DNA from: a bacterium
GTDB taxonomy: Bacteria > Patescibacteriota > Gracilibacteria > Peribacterales > Peribacteraceae
Direction: 5' to 3'
Assembly (NCBI GenBank): GCA_027623015.1
Contig: JAQBVR010000004.1
Location: 1-52,450, forward strand
Length of the DNA: 52,450 nucleotides
Below the pieces are notes generated by a model. The model did no database searches and was not told the DNA's origin. It saw only the letters and a program-made list of their open reading frames with translations. Of this stretch, positions 1 to 7,521 are shown piece after piece. The position numbers were made by a program, and so were the translations under genes. How positions within the stretch are numbered: position 1 is the stretch's first letter; each line of letters opens with the position of its first letter.

Positions 1-147
1 GAAGGCGGGTCACCCCGACCAATCATTTAAAGTCCAGCTTGCCCATCCGTAGTCCGGAGACGAAGGCGGGTCACCCCGACCAATCATTTAAAGTCCAGCT
101 TGCCCATCCGTAGTCCGGAGACGAAGGCGGATCACCCTGACCAATTA
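1..147. repeat. Tandem 61-bp repeat at the left edge
   Basis: Two full copies of a 61-bp unit start at 1 and 62, and a diverged partial copy starts at 123. The first two copies are identical over the unit. Each contains a GC-rich stretch (TAGTCCGGAGACGAAGGCGG) that is weakly self-complementary. The array is cut by the window edge, so its copy number is unknown. Reading frames through it are unlikely to be coding. Confidence 0.9.
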
Positions 148-159
148 CCCAATTTTTCT

Positions 160-420
160 ATGATCAATTTAGAATCTCGCATACAAGCAATTGAAGATCG
201 TAATGCTCGTGTAGAAGCCGACAAAGGCTGGGAAGTGTCTTGGACTCGTCGCATCACAGTCATGATTATCACCTATGTCACAGCATGCGCTTTCTTAGCT
301 GCTACAGGTGCAGAACATAGCAGGGCATACTTACCAGCATTTGTCCCCGCTCTTGCTTACCTTGCATCTACTATTAGCATCCCACCTCTTCGAAGATGGT
401 GGTCAAAAAGAAACATATAA
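160..420 (+). CDS. Small conserved membrane protein, two helices
   Basis: An 86-residue protein of unknown function. It opens with a charged helix (MINLESRIQAIEDRNARVEA), then a WEVSWTRR stretch, two hydrophobic segments (about residues 32-50 and 57-75) and a basic WWSKRN tail. Both termini are probably cytoplasmic. From memory, similar short proteins with an IExRNxRVExDKxWExSWTRR opening recur in CPR genomes. I chose ATG 160 because the in-frame codons further upstream lie inside the tandem repeat. No clear ribosome-binding site is visible. It converges on the CarS-like gene, with stops 4 bp apart. Confidence 0.75.
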   Translation: MINLESRIQAIEDRNARVEADKGWEVSWTRRITVMIITYVTACAFLAATGAEHSRAYLPAFVPALAYLASTISIPPLRRWWSKRNI

Positions 421-424
421 GATA

Positions 425-952
425 TTACCACCAAACATCTTTCATTCCAGTGTGGTAGCCGATGATGTTCACAAGCACATGTAATACTGGAGAAACAATG
501 AGCAACACTATCCAAGTAGATAGACTGATCTGGGAGACAAAAGAAACACAGAGTAGTGCACCAACAACGAAGTCCAACTGGTCAAAAGGAAACCAAGCCG
601 AGCCAGACTTTTTACCAAGTCGGCGTTTTACAAAAGATTTTACGAGATCTCCGAGTAGTGCTCCGCCACCAAAGAGCAGTGCAAGAATTGGAAGAGGTAT
701 CAATGTGTAATCTAACAAACGATAGGATTCCATCGCATCATTCATTTGAAAATGACGCTGTAGATATACCATCCCCAATGCGCCTAGTATACCAAAGACG
801 AATCCTCTATAGGTCTTGTGTGAGCCAAATAGTCGAGATGATATCGGTGTGCCAAATGGAAGATTTGCAGCCCCAGCTATCACCGGACACATATTGGCAA
901 TGTACGCAGGAAGGATGAGATACAAACTAGCAAGGATGAGTGTGGTGTTCAT
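425..952 (-). CDS. CDP-archaeol synthase-like (CarS, DUF46) membrane protein
   Basis: A 175-residue polytopic membrane protein with the sequence features of the CarS/DUF46 family, which moves CMP from CTP onto a lipid phosphate to make a CDP-lipid. Visible family motifs are LFGSHKTYRGFVFG near residue 43, GDLVKSFVKRRLGKKSG near 98, and DQLDFVVGA near 122; the rest is hydrophobic helices. ATG 950-952 overlaps the TGA of the upstream CDP-alcohol transferase as ATGA, which suggests translational coupling. The pairing implies a CDP-lipid made here is used by that transferase. Bacterial members of this family are poorly characterised, so the substrate (diacylglycerol phosphate or another lipid phosphate) is unknown. 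Confidence 0.85.
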   Translation of the reverse strand: MNTTLILASLYLILPAYIANMCPVIAGAANLPFGTPISSRLFGSHKTYRGFVFGILGALGMVYLQRHFQMNDAMESYRLLDYTLIPLPILALLFGGGALLGDLVKSFVKRRLGKKSGSAWFPFDQLDFVVGALLCVSFVSQISLSTWIVLLIVSPVLHVLVNIIGYHTGMKDVWW

Positions 953-1476
953 CGAGGAAGAGTGCGAAATGATGTTATGTAATCTGCGATACTCCACACG
1001 GATGCAAGCGCTAGTGTAAGTATCATTGATTCTATAGACGTAAGACTATTATTCACCAACATAAGGAGGATGAGAAACTGAAATACTGTTACTACTTTCC
1101 CACTAAACGCAGCTTTCAACTTTCCAGATTTTTTCAAACGATCCCATCCGATAAGTGCACCAATACTGGTGAAGATGTCCCGAAAAAAGAATGCAAAAAG
1201 CATCCACGAAGGAAGTCCATACAACACAAAGCAATACCCAAAGATCATCGCAACAAAAAACTTGTCACAGAGAGGATCTAGCACACCGCCAAGTGGTGTC
1301 ATCGTATGTGTCTTCCGTGCTATAAATCCAACGAGATAGTCTGTAAATGCTCCGAAAAGAAACCACAACACCGCATCTGGATGACCGATTCTCACTATTA
1401 CGACACCAGCCAATGGCAAGCGTACTAGGGAGAGTAGATTTGGGGGGGAGCAAAGTTGTCTTACGATACTTGGCAT
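949..1476 (-). CDS. CDP-alcohol phosphatidyltransferase-like, one catalytic Asp replaced
   Basis: A 175-residue integral membrane protein of the CDP-alcohol phosphatidyltransferase family (PgsA-like), which normally moves a phosphatidyl group from a CDP-lipid to an alcohol such as glycerol-3-phosphate. The signature D-x2-D-G-x2-AR-x8-G-x3-D-x3-D is present as D46, V49, G50, A53-R54, G63, D67, D71, so the second metal-binding Asp is Val (codon GTT). Everything else in the motif is kept. ATG 1476 lies inside the end of the upstream EEP gene (16-bp overlap), and the stop overlaps the CarS-like start. Either the enzyme has altered chemistry or this position carries a mutation or sequencing error. 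Confidence 0.85.
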   Translation of the reverse strand: MPSIVRQLCSPPNLLSLVRLPLAGVVIVRIGHPDAVLWFLFGAFTDYLVGFIARKTHTMTPLGGVLDPLCDKFFVAMIFGYCFVLYGLPSWMLFAFFFRDIFTSIGALIGWDRLKKSGKLKAAFSGKVVTVFQFLILLMLVNNSLTSIESMILTLALASVWSIADYITSFRTLPR

Positions 1477-2192
1477 TGCAAGAGGACGGGAAGATGATCG
1501 GAACGCTGCAAGGATGTGATCACTTTGCAATCCTGTACTTCGATATCTGGTGTACAGAGAAAGAGATCTAGTGCACGACGAGGATGGCAGGAAGGAAACG
1601 TCAACTGCTTTGGGTTACTGATAAGTCGCAATCGCGATCCATTCGTAAGAACATCTAGCTCATCAAGAGATGAAATATTAAAGTCACCGGTCAGTATTGC
1701 AGATGGTAGACGATCCACAATCTCTGCTAAGTACGCGAACTGCTTGAGACGAGCAGATTATCCAAGTGCAAAGTGTGCAAAAAAGAGACTTGTCTTATCT
1801 GTAAGGTTTACCTCGTGCACAAGCCGTTTTGTGCCATACGGCATCCAGTGCTTCTTATGTGTAAGTGAATCTTTAGCATAGAAACCATTCCCCTTCCCTT
1901 TAGACCACGGGAAGTAGCCCATATAACTCTCACCATACTTGCCTGTATAATCATGTGTAGAAAACTGAGACTGCAACATGGTATTCACAGCAGAAGATTC
2001 TTTGAGTTCTGCAAAGCAGCAGACTGTAGGGTCTTGTTCAGTGATCATAGAGCAGATCTCTTCCGAGACTTTTGTATCCACTGCTGTAGGACTGGTGAAG
2101 TACCCTGCCCAGCCAGAGAGGTACCCGGGTAGAGACCCATTGTAGCCACGGCAATGTGCCGTATTATAAAACAAGATAGAACACTCTGTCAT
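1461..2192 (-). pseudogene. Endonuclease/exonuclease/phosphatase (EEP) hydrolase interrupted by in-frame TAA
   Basis: The frame from ATG 2190-2192 reads as an EEP-superfamily enzyme: LFYNTAH near the start, FAELKE near residue 60, HFALG at 140-144, then TGDFN, RALDLFL and SDHLPV near the end. Codon 145 is TAA (1758-1760), but the same frame continues directly into SARLKQFAYLAEIVDRLPSA and the TGDFN motif. No frameshift is needed. All the expected catalytic positions (Asn, Glu, His, Asp-Asn, Asp-His) survive. It follows enolase by 4 bp and overlaps the CDP-alcohol transferase. It could be a fresh pseudogene, a sequencing error, or a gene with readthrough. The substrate is unknown; the family includes nucleases and lipid or inositol phosphatases. 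Confidence 0.75.
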
Positions 2193-2196
2193 AGCG

Positions 2197-3468
2197 CTAC
2201 CTAGCAAAGGGTGATGCATACACAGCCTTGTCTCCTAGCTCTTCTTCGATACGAAGAAGTTGGTTGTATTTACAGACACGATCTGTACGGCTTAGGCTTC
2301 CCGTTTTTATCTGCCCCGTCTTGAGCCCTACTGCCAAATGTGCGATGAATGTATCTTCTGTCTCACCACTACGATGACTCACCACTGCAGTCCACCCTTG
2401 GTCTTGTGTCAGCTTGATGGCATCGACAGTCTCCGAGACAGAACCAATTTGATTGAGCTTGATCAAAACAGAATTCACCGATTTCTTCTCTATAGCCTGC
2501 TGTATGCGCTTTGTATTTGTTACAAGCAAGTCATCCCCAACAAGTTGGATCGTGTCACCTAGCACAGCTGCAGTAGCAGTGAAGCCATCCCAATCTTCCT
2601 CGTGGTGACTATCTTCTATACTGATAAGTGGATAGTCGGCACAGAGCTTCTGATAGAACGTCACAAGATCTTCGGAGCTTACCATCGAACCATCGAGATC
2701 ATATTGTCCGTCTACGTAAAACTCAGACGCAGCAGCGTCGATAGCCAGTTGCATCTTCCCTGTATAGCCCGCCGTGTCTATTGCCTTCACAAGAAAATCA
2801 AACGCCTCTGTTGTATCTTTCACGTGAGGGGCAAACCCTCCTTCATCCCCTACTGAAGTGACATGACCCGCATCTTTTAGCAATTTCTTCAGAGCATGGA
2901 ACGTCTCAGCACCAGCACGAAGAGCATCTGAGAATTTTGTAAAACCTGTAGGAAATACCATGCATTCTTGGAACGACAGTCCACTGTCTGCATGCTTCCC
3001 TCCGTTGATCACATTCATCATAGGTACAGGAAGGACATGCGCACCTTTTACATCAAACTGTTCTGCAAGTGACTGCCAAAGCGACTTCCCTTCCGATGCT
3101 GCACGCGCACGACACACTGCCATAGAGACTCCGAGAATCGCATTTGCTCCAAGTTTGGATTTGTTTTCTGTCCCATCGAGGTCGAGCATGATCTGGTCAA
3201 TAGTACGATGATCGGAAACAGATTGTCCTTTGAGCGCAGGTGTGATGACATCATTTACATTTGCAATCGCTTTAGAGACACCCTTTCCACAGTACACACT
3301 CTTGTCTCCATCACGCAGCTCAAGCGCTTCCATACTTCCAGTAGACGCTCCAGACGGCACTGCCGCTCTCCCAAAAGAGCCATCGTCGAGAGTACATTCT
3401 ACTTCGACAGTTGGGTTTCCGCGAGAATCGAGTATGTGACGAGCATGAAGAGTGGAGATTGTTGGCAT
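2197..3468 (-). CDS. eno: Enolase
   Basis: A 423-residue cytoplasmic glycolytic enzyme that interconverts 2-phosphoglycerate and phosphoenolpyruvate. Clear motifs are ARHILDSRGNPTVEVE at the N-terminus, GDEGGFAP near residue 200, IEDSHHEEDWDGF near 285, GDDLLVTN near 311, LIKLNQIGS near 335 with the catalytic Lys, and SHRSGETED near 366. The length fits the family. I chose ATG 3468 because homology starts there; the longer frame to 3516 would only add unmatched residues. The 5' flank is strikingly C/T-rich (CATTCCCTTCCTCACCTC before ATG) with no Shine-Dalgarno. It heads a run of minus-strand genes with the EEP, CDP-alcohol transferase and CarS-like genes. Confidence 0.97.
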   Translation of the reverse strand: MPTISTLHARHILDSRGNPTVEVECTLDDGSFGRAAVPSGASTGSMEALELRDGDKSVYCGKGVSKAIANVNDVITPALKGQSVSDHRTIDQIMLDLDGTENKSKLGANAILGVSMAVCRARAASEGKSLWQSLAEQFDVKGAHVLPVPMMNVINGGKHADSGLSFQECMVFPTGFTKFSDALRAGAETFHALKKLLKDAGHVTSVGDEGGFAPHVKDTTEAFDFLVKAIDTAGYTGKMQLAIDAAASEFYVDGQYDLDGSMVSSEDLVTFYQKLCADYPLISIEDSHHEEDWDGFTATAAVLGDTIQLVGDDLLVTNTKRIQQAIEKKSVNSVLIKLNQIGSVSETVDAIKLTQDQGWTAVVSHRSGETEDTFIAHLAVGLKTGQIKTGSLSRTDRVCKYNQLLRIEEELGDKAVYASPFAR

Positions 3469-3595
3469 GAGGTGAGGAAGGGAATGATGTGTAGATGATA
3501 CCAGAGAATAGTCCACAAATAATATTTCTCTGCATATTGAAAAAGCTCATCCACTACAGATGAGCTATCCTCAGAAAACAACAACTGCAGAGCGC

Positions 3596-3718
3596 TTAGT
3601 CAACAATCAGTAGAATCAGCGCTCCGATGATGCCAGCCAACAACATACCATAGAAGACACTATGGAGTGGATTTCCTTTGATGAAATCCCAAAGACTACT
3701 GACAGCAATATAGAGCAA
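3596..3718 (-). CDS. Possible 40-residue membrane peptide
   Basis: A short frame with a TTG start, downstream of and in the same frame as the neighbouring membrane protein gene, from whose TAG it is separated by 12 bp. It encodes LYIAVSSLWDFIKGNPLHSV followed by a 15-18-residue hydrophobic stretch ending LLIVD. The composition looks like a real membrane segment. It could also be the remnant of a longer C-terminus cut off by the TAG at 3731. There is no ATG near the start and no ribosome-binding site, so I hold it loosely. Confidence 0.35.
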   Translation of the reverse strand: MLYIAVSSLWDFIKGNPLHSVFYGMLLAGIIGALILLIVD

Positions 3719-3730
3719 GACCCCTACTCC

Positions 3731-4627
3731 CTACCCCCGAACCCTCTCCTGCGCCCTCTTCTGTAATACTGAACAATATGCTGCAGCCATCATGATGACG
3801 ATGGCATTCCAACCAAATCCTGAACTTGGGAGGTGTGCTGGCTTACTGCTCGCTTGGTCATAATGAACACTTACAGGATATGCACTACTCGATGAGGAAC
3901 TCTCCACACGACCTTCAAGTGTGTTGCCATTTCCATTTCCATTTCTGCGATCTTGCAACCGTGCTGCTATGCGATCTCGGCGAGTTTCTAGAGCACGAAG
4001 GCGTTCACGGTATGCCTCTTCACTACTATCACTCGATTCTTGGAGGTTCTTGTCGTCCTTCTGTGCGATCAACCCGTCTTTACCAGGTATAGCAAGGTCT
4101 ACCTGCCACCAGTCACCCTGCCACAGAAGGTCTGCAACTTGTGTATTCCAGTCATACTTCTCACTACCAACTGCGCCAACGACAAATGGGACAAACGCAA
4201 GAGCGAGTAACATGATGCGGATCGAACGCCTACGAATAACTCGAAGGCAGAATACGATGAGCATAATAAATCCAACAATCACAGCAGGAAGTGTCCACCC
4301 CCAAACATACCAAGCTACAGAAGTCGCTATTTGAGGTACATAAGTAGAAAGAAAATCTAATGCCAACCAAAGGAGAAGCATGACGGAAGGGATCCAATGA
4401 AGGAGTCGGAAGTCGTTATCTGCACGGTTAGATCTGAGCAAAGGACCCAATGCCAAAGGGTACATAAGAGATAACACAAAAATGATGGCCCAAGGTACGA
4501 GACTCTCTGTAGCAGATGGAAGCCACGACATCAGCATGCCCGTTATTGCTATTGCGACTCCCAGGAGGAAGACTAAAAGCGTCTCTGTTGTGTGCTTAAG
4601 TGGCATAAGGGAGCTATATTCCTTCAC
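3731..4627 (-). CDS. Membrane protein with LPSSG-type C-terminal tail
   Basis: A 298-residue protein of unknown function. There are about five hydrophobic helices in the first 165 residues, then an extracytoplasmic-looking region (GSEKYDWNTQVADLLWQGDW), a charged Arg/Glu/Ser-rich stretch (about 200-245) with NGNGNG and SSSSSS runs, and a C-terminus made of LPSSG (266-270), a short hydrophobic segment and a basic tail (KRAQERVR). That tail has the layout of a sortase sorting signal, with S for T in LPxTG. No sortase is seen in this window. An alternative start is Met8 (4606). It lies 37 bp downstream of corA and may share its transcript. Confidence 0.7.
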   Translation of the reverse strand: MKEYSSLMPLKHTTETLLVFLLGVAIAITGMLMSWLPSATESLVPWAIIFVLSLMYPLALGPLLRSNRADNDFRLLHWIPSVMLLLWLALDFLSTYVPQIATSVAWYVWGWTLPAVIVGFIMLIVFCLRVIRRRSIRIMLLALAFVPFVVGAVGSEKYDWNTQVADLLWQGDWWQVDLAIPGKDGLIAQKDDKNLQESSDSSEEAYRERLRALETRRDRIAARLQDRRNGNGNGNTLEGRVESSSSSSAYPVSVHYDQASSKPAHLPSSGFGWNAIVIMMAAAYCSVLQKRAQERVRG

Positions 4628-4664
4628 CTAAAGAAAAGTGTCAAGGAAATCACACCCCTTCCTT

Positions 4665-5576
4665 TTAGAGCCAGCGCTTCTTTGCGAAGAATCCAAGCAT
4701 GATGCCTGTTACAAGCAACAGCAGTCCCATAATTCCCAAGAATGCATGTGGTGAATCTGCATAGGGCAAGGAAACATTCATACCATATAGTCCAGTGATC
4801 ACCGTGAGTGGCAACATAGTTACCGAAAAAATCGTTAGAACTTTTACCACAGCGTTTGTGCGGTTACTCAGCCAACCTTCATGTGTATCCTGCAGTGCCT
4901 CAGACAATTCCTTCGCAGTATCAAGAAGTGCCCACTGCCGTTCAATGGCATCAAGAGTGTCATCAAAGTAGAGTGCGAGCTCATCGGAAACAAATTTCTT
5001 ATTTTTGTGTTCGAGTGTTCCTATTAGTGTTCTCTGAGGAAGCAAGATGCTTCGCATCGTAATGATGTTTCGTTTAAGGGTCATAATCTCTCGTAACAAG
5101 TTTACCTGCTCATCATTTTCAAACAGCCGATCCTCTATCACACGTAAGTGCTTGGTGATGGTGTCAACAAGCGGAAAAACATCTTCAAAGAACTGACTCA
5201 TAAGTTCATATAAAAAGAATCCAGTCCCTGGTCCAAGGTACTCCTTTGCCTTCTCCTCAGAAGTATCCAATTGGTTCCAAAGCTTATCTATCAAAGGAAG
5301 GTTGCCTCTATGAAGTGTCGCTAAGAAGTTCTGCCCCAAGAAGATGTTTACTTCTTCTTTGAAGATTCTGCCAGTTTTCTTATTAAGATACGGGATATGA
5401 AAGACCAAAAAGAGATAGTCGTCATATTCCTCAACCTTTGGACGTTCATGTTCACTTAAGCAATCTTCAATGTCGAGCTCATGGAACCCGTACCGACTTT
5501 GCAACTCAAGTAAGTCCTTCTCTGAAGGGTTTCCATCGTCATGCCATGTAATATCACCATGTTGCAAGGTTCGCAT
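4665..5576 (-). CDS. corA: CorA-family magnesium/divalent cation channel
   Basis: A 303-residue CorA-type channel for Mg2+ or related ions. The soluble N-terminal domain (about 1-235) carries SRYGFHELDIEDCLSEHERP and LFLVFHIPY. Two C-terminal transmembrane helices follow, with the diagnostic YGMNV loop near residue 267 between them and a short basic tail (AKKRWL). I preferred ATG 5576 to the TTG at 5585; homology supports MRTLQHG as the beginning. A weak AGGA lies about 20 bp upstream. The length is normal for the family. It is separated from the next upstream gene by 150 bp containing a degenerate word repeat. Confidence 0.95.
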   Translation of the reverse strand: MRTLQHGDITWHDDGNPSEKDLLELQSRYGFHELDIEDCLSEHERPKVEEYDDYLFLVFHIPYLNKKTGRIFKEEVNIFLGQNFLATLHRGNLPLIDKLWNQLDTSEEKAKEYLGPGTGFFLYELMSQFFEDVFPLVDTITKHLRVIEDRLFENDEQVNLLREIMTLKRNIITMRSILLPQRTLIGTLEHKNKKFVSDELALYFDDTLDAIERQWALLDTAKELSEALQDTHEGWLSNRTNAVVKVLTIFSVTMLPLTVITGLYGMNVSLPYADSPHAFLGIMGLLLLVTGIMLGFFAKKRWL

Positions 5577-5675
5577 AATTGGCAAGAAGGAGGTTCCTCG
5601 AAATTCATTATGAAAAGCTTATTGATATTGAAGTCTTGGAGCAACTAAAAGGACAATGTTCCAAGCTCCGAGCTT

Positions 5676-5727
5676 CAAATTCCAAAGAGATACGAAAAGT
5701 AGTTTTTGAATTTGGCATTTGGTATTT
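5676..5727. repeat. Degenerate word repeat (CAAATTCCAAA / TTTGGCATTTGG)
   Basis: The intergenic stretch has a left arm with AAATTCCAAA and a right arm with TTTGAATTTGGCATTTGGTA, so the transcript could fold into an AT-rich hairpin. It is one of many loci in this window built from a locally amplified 7-9-bp word. It sits just after the end of the 133-residue membrane protein gene on the minus strand. Confidence 0.6.
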
Positions 5728-6127
5728 ATCTCTTTTTCTTCGGCAAATACTTCTCCCGAGGGTCTTGCTTAGTCTCACTAGGAAGCTTTTCGTAGTGCCG
5801 AGAGCGAAATAACTTGTATTGAAGAAAGATGTACACAGCAGCAACAAAACCTAGGACTAGCCACCAAAAGCGCATTGAAACGTAACTAATATCTTCTGCA
5901 CGAGCAACAGTAAGCACTAATCCAATGATACCGAACCACATAGAAGCGCTAGACCAAGACTTGCTAAGTTTTCGTGTAATTGGATTTGGTTGCTTCTTTC
6001 TCCAATGCTTCAGTGCAAACGACGTCACAATGAAGAACAAACAGATAAACAAAAAGGTTTGTACTTTTATGTCTTCGTACCCAAGAGCAGGTGGTCGTGG
6101 CCAAAAGATGTATGTAAAAATATTCAT
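5726..6127 (-). CDS. Small membrane protein, unknown function
   Basis: A 133-residue protein that opens MNIFTYIFWPRPPALGYEDI. It has about three hydrophobic helices (roughly 20-40, 62-80 and 85-103) and a Lys/Arg-rich C-terminal tail (REKYLPKKKR), probably cytoplasmic. I chose ATG 6127 over 6163 because the longer frame would overlap the end of the upstream gene. I recall similar short proteins opening with FxxRPPAL in CPR genomes, but no function is known. It is 32 bp downstream of another small membrane protein and probably in one transcript with it and the Lgt-like gene. Confidence 0.75.
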   Translation of the reverse strand: MNIFTYIFWPRPPALGYEDIKVQTFLFICLFFIVTSFALKHWRKKQPNPITRKLSKSWSSASMWFGIIGLVLTVARAEDISYVSMRFWWLVLGFVAAVYIFLQYKLFRSRHYEKLPSETKQDPREKYLPKKKR

Positions 6128-6159
6128 CGCAAGGATTCTCAAGTATTTGACGTGATTTA

Positions 6160-6489
6160 TCAATCGATTTTCGCTGTCTTTTTCTTAGCAGGCTTTGTCA
6201 CTAAAGAAACAAGCATCTCTTCCATCTCACGTTCTTTGATTGTACGAGCGGGTCGGATCAATATATATAAGAGGAATCCAACGACTGGCAATATTGCAAC
6301 AAGGATGATGCAAGTGAACATATACAAGAATGAATGCGTTCTCAGTAAAATATCTCGTGTCGTAAAGAAAACAAGAAATACAACCACAGCACCAAGAATC
6401 AACATACTCAATTGCAAAATACGAAGCATGGGATCATCGGTAAGAATCACAAGCCATGGTTCGAGAAATGATTGGAGTGCGAGAGGCAT
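6160..6489 (-). CDS. Small membrane protein, two helices
   Basis: A 109-residue protein of unknown function. A first hydrophobic segment (about 25-45) follows an amphipathic N-terminus. A second (about 55-77) ends in PVVGFLLYILIRPARTIKER, a stretch that looks conserved in CPR small membrane proteins. The C-terminal 30 residues are acidic and then Lys-rich (KPAKKKTAKID). It lies between the Lgt-like gene and the 133-residue membrane protein, all on the minus strand, which suggests a shared role at the membrane. Confidence 0.75.
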   Translation of the reverse strand: MPLALQSFLEPWLVILTDDPMLRILQLSMLILGAVVVFLVFFTTRDILLRTHSFLYMFTCIILVAILPVVGFLLYILIRPARTIKEREMEEMLVSLVTKPAKKKTAKID

Positions 6490-6540
6490 TACCTATAGCT
6501 TAAAGATTCAGTGTGCAAGTTACAAGATACTAAAGTTTAC

Positions 6541-6579
6541 ACCACCCAACTCCCAACTCCCTACCTCCTAACCCTGACC
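6541..6579. repeat. C-rich degenerate word repeat
   Basis: Short words of the kind ACCCAACTCCC / AACTCCCTACC / CTCCTAACCCT follow one another immediately before the stop of the Lgt-like gene. Similar C-rich words occur at 3721-3750 and 12123-12143, again at ends of minus-strand genes. Confidence 0.5.
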
Positions 6580-7503
6580 CTAAAGATGCGGATACTTCCG
6601 CCGATGTACTACAACGTACACAATCGTTCCAAGTAGTATTAGAACTGACAAGAACTGATTGAAACGCAATTCAAAAGTAGGAAGAAGTAACATCGAACGA
6701 ACAACTAAATAACTACCAAATACAAGAAACAGAAGAAGTTGATAAAGATACAACGCCATCTGCGAAAGGCGTTGTTCAATAGCAGCAAAGATACCAAGAC
6801 TGCAAAACATGCCAACCAGAATGACGAAGTCGATGCGTGTTGCAAATACGGGGATGGAGAAATCTCCACGAAAGTACTCAAAGAAAAATGTTACAATCGT
6901 AGCAAAAAAGATCCCAAAAAGAGTCTCTGCTCCAGCACGATTAGACTTCTTACGAATGATCAGCAAGAAAAATGTTAGGAGTAGGAAGAATAACGCATAG
7001 TAGAGTTGAACAGGATGCACAGGAACAACATAGCGCACACCAAAAGTATCGTAGGTTACCCCCCATGGGACATCCGTTGGCTTACCATACGCTTGACCAG
7101 CAAAGAATTTACCAATCCAGTCAAATGCCATGCCAAAGCACGTTGCTGGCAGAAGGACATCGAGCCACTGCAAAAATGTCGCACGCTGAGTACGAGTGAC
7201 TAAGTACAGCACACATCCAATACCTATCGCACCACCAAGGTAGCTAAATCCCCCATCCCAGAGAATGAAAAATCGCAGTGGATCTCGTAGATAGACACGA
7301 TAATTCGAAATAACCGCTACCAAACGGGCTCCAAGGAGAAAGGCAATAAGGTATCTGCCAGCATGTTGTCGAAAGTGCTGCAAAGATAAATTTGCACTCT
7401 GTGCTAGTCTGAAGAAGAAATCAGCAGCAAAGATGATCCCTAGCATCAGAAAGACCACACGAGTCCAAATAAAGACGGGGCCAATGTTGAAGGCTTCGAA
7501 CAT
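6580..7503 (-). CDS. Lgt-like membrane protein with altered active-site residues
   Basis: A 307-residue, roughly seven-helix protein of the prolipoprotein diacylglyceryl transferase family, which moves diacylglycerol from phosphatidylglycerol to a lipobox Cys. Family landmarks: GARLVAVISNYRVY (58-71), WDGGFSYLGG (82-91), GKFFAGQAYGKPTDVPWG (131-148), VPVHPVQLYYAL, and FEYFRGD. By my recall of E. coli Lgt, the conserved RxGNFxxGE stretch here reads W129-I-G-K132-F-F-A-G-Q138, and the HGG histidine is Tyr (SYLGG). So Arg143, Asn146, Glu151 and His103 equivalents are changed, while Gly154 and the EYFR element remain. A lipoprotein is encoded at 40382-40714, so a lipoprotein pathway of some kind may exist. 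Confidence 0.8.
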   Translation of the reverse strand: MFEAFNIGPVFIWTRVVFLMLGIIFAADFFFRLAQSANLSLQHFRQHAGRYLIAFLLGARLVAVISNYRVYLRDPLRFFILWDGGFSYLGGAIGIGCVLYLVTRTQRATFLQWLDVLLPATCFGMAFDWIGKFFAGQAYGKPTDVPWGVTYDTFGVRYVVPVHPVQLYYALFFLLLTFFLLIIRKKSNRAGAETLFGIFFATIVTFFFEYFRGDFSIPVFATRIDFVILVGMFCSLGIFAAIEQRLSQMALYLYQLLLFLVFGSYLVVRSMLLLPTFELRFNQFLSVLILLGTIVYVVVHRRKYPHL

Positions 7504-7508
7504 ACGCC

Positions 7509-7514
7509 TATACT
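7509..7514 (+). promoter_or_regulatory. -10-like TATACT, 7 nt before a start codon
   Basis: TATACT lies 7 nt upstream of the ATG of the cysteine desulfurase gene, with no Shine-Dalgarno in between. If used, transcription would start at or next to the start codon (leaderless mRNA). No convincing -35 is seen. Confidence 0.35.
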
Positions 7515-7521
7515 ACACGAA

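Noticed and set aside
1-147. CRISPR array at the window edges
   Set aside because: Units are tandem without unique spacers of constant length between short repeats; no cas genes are present.
1758-1760. UAA reassigned to an amino acid
   Set aside because: UAA ends many intact genes in this window (for example ftsA, ftsZ, prs, recF), so one internal UAA does not support a new code.
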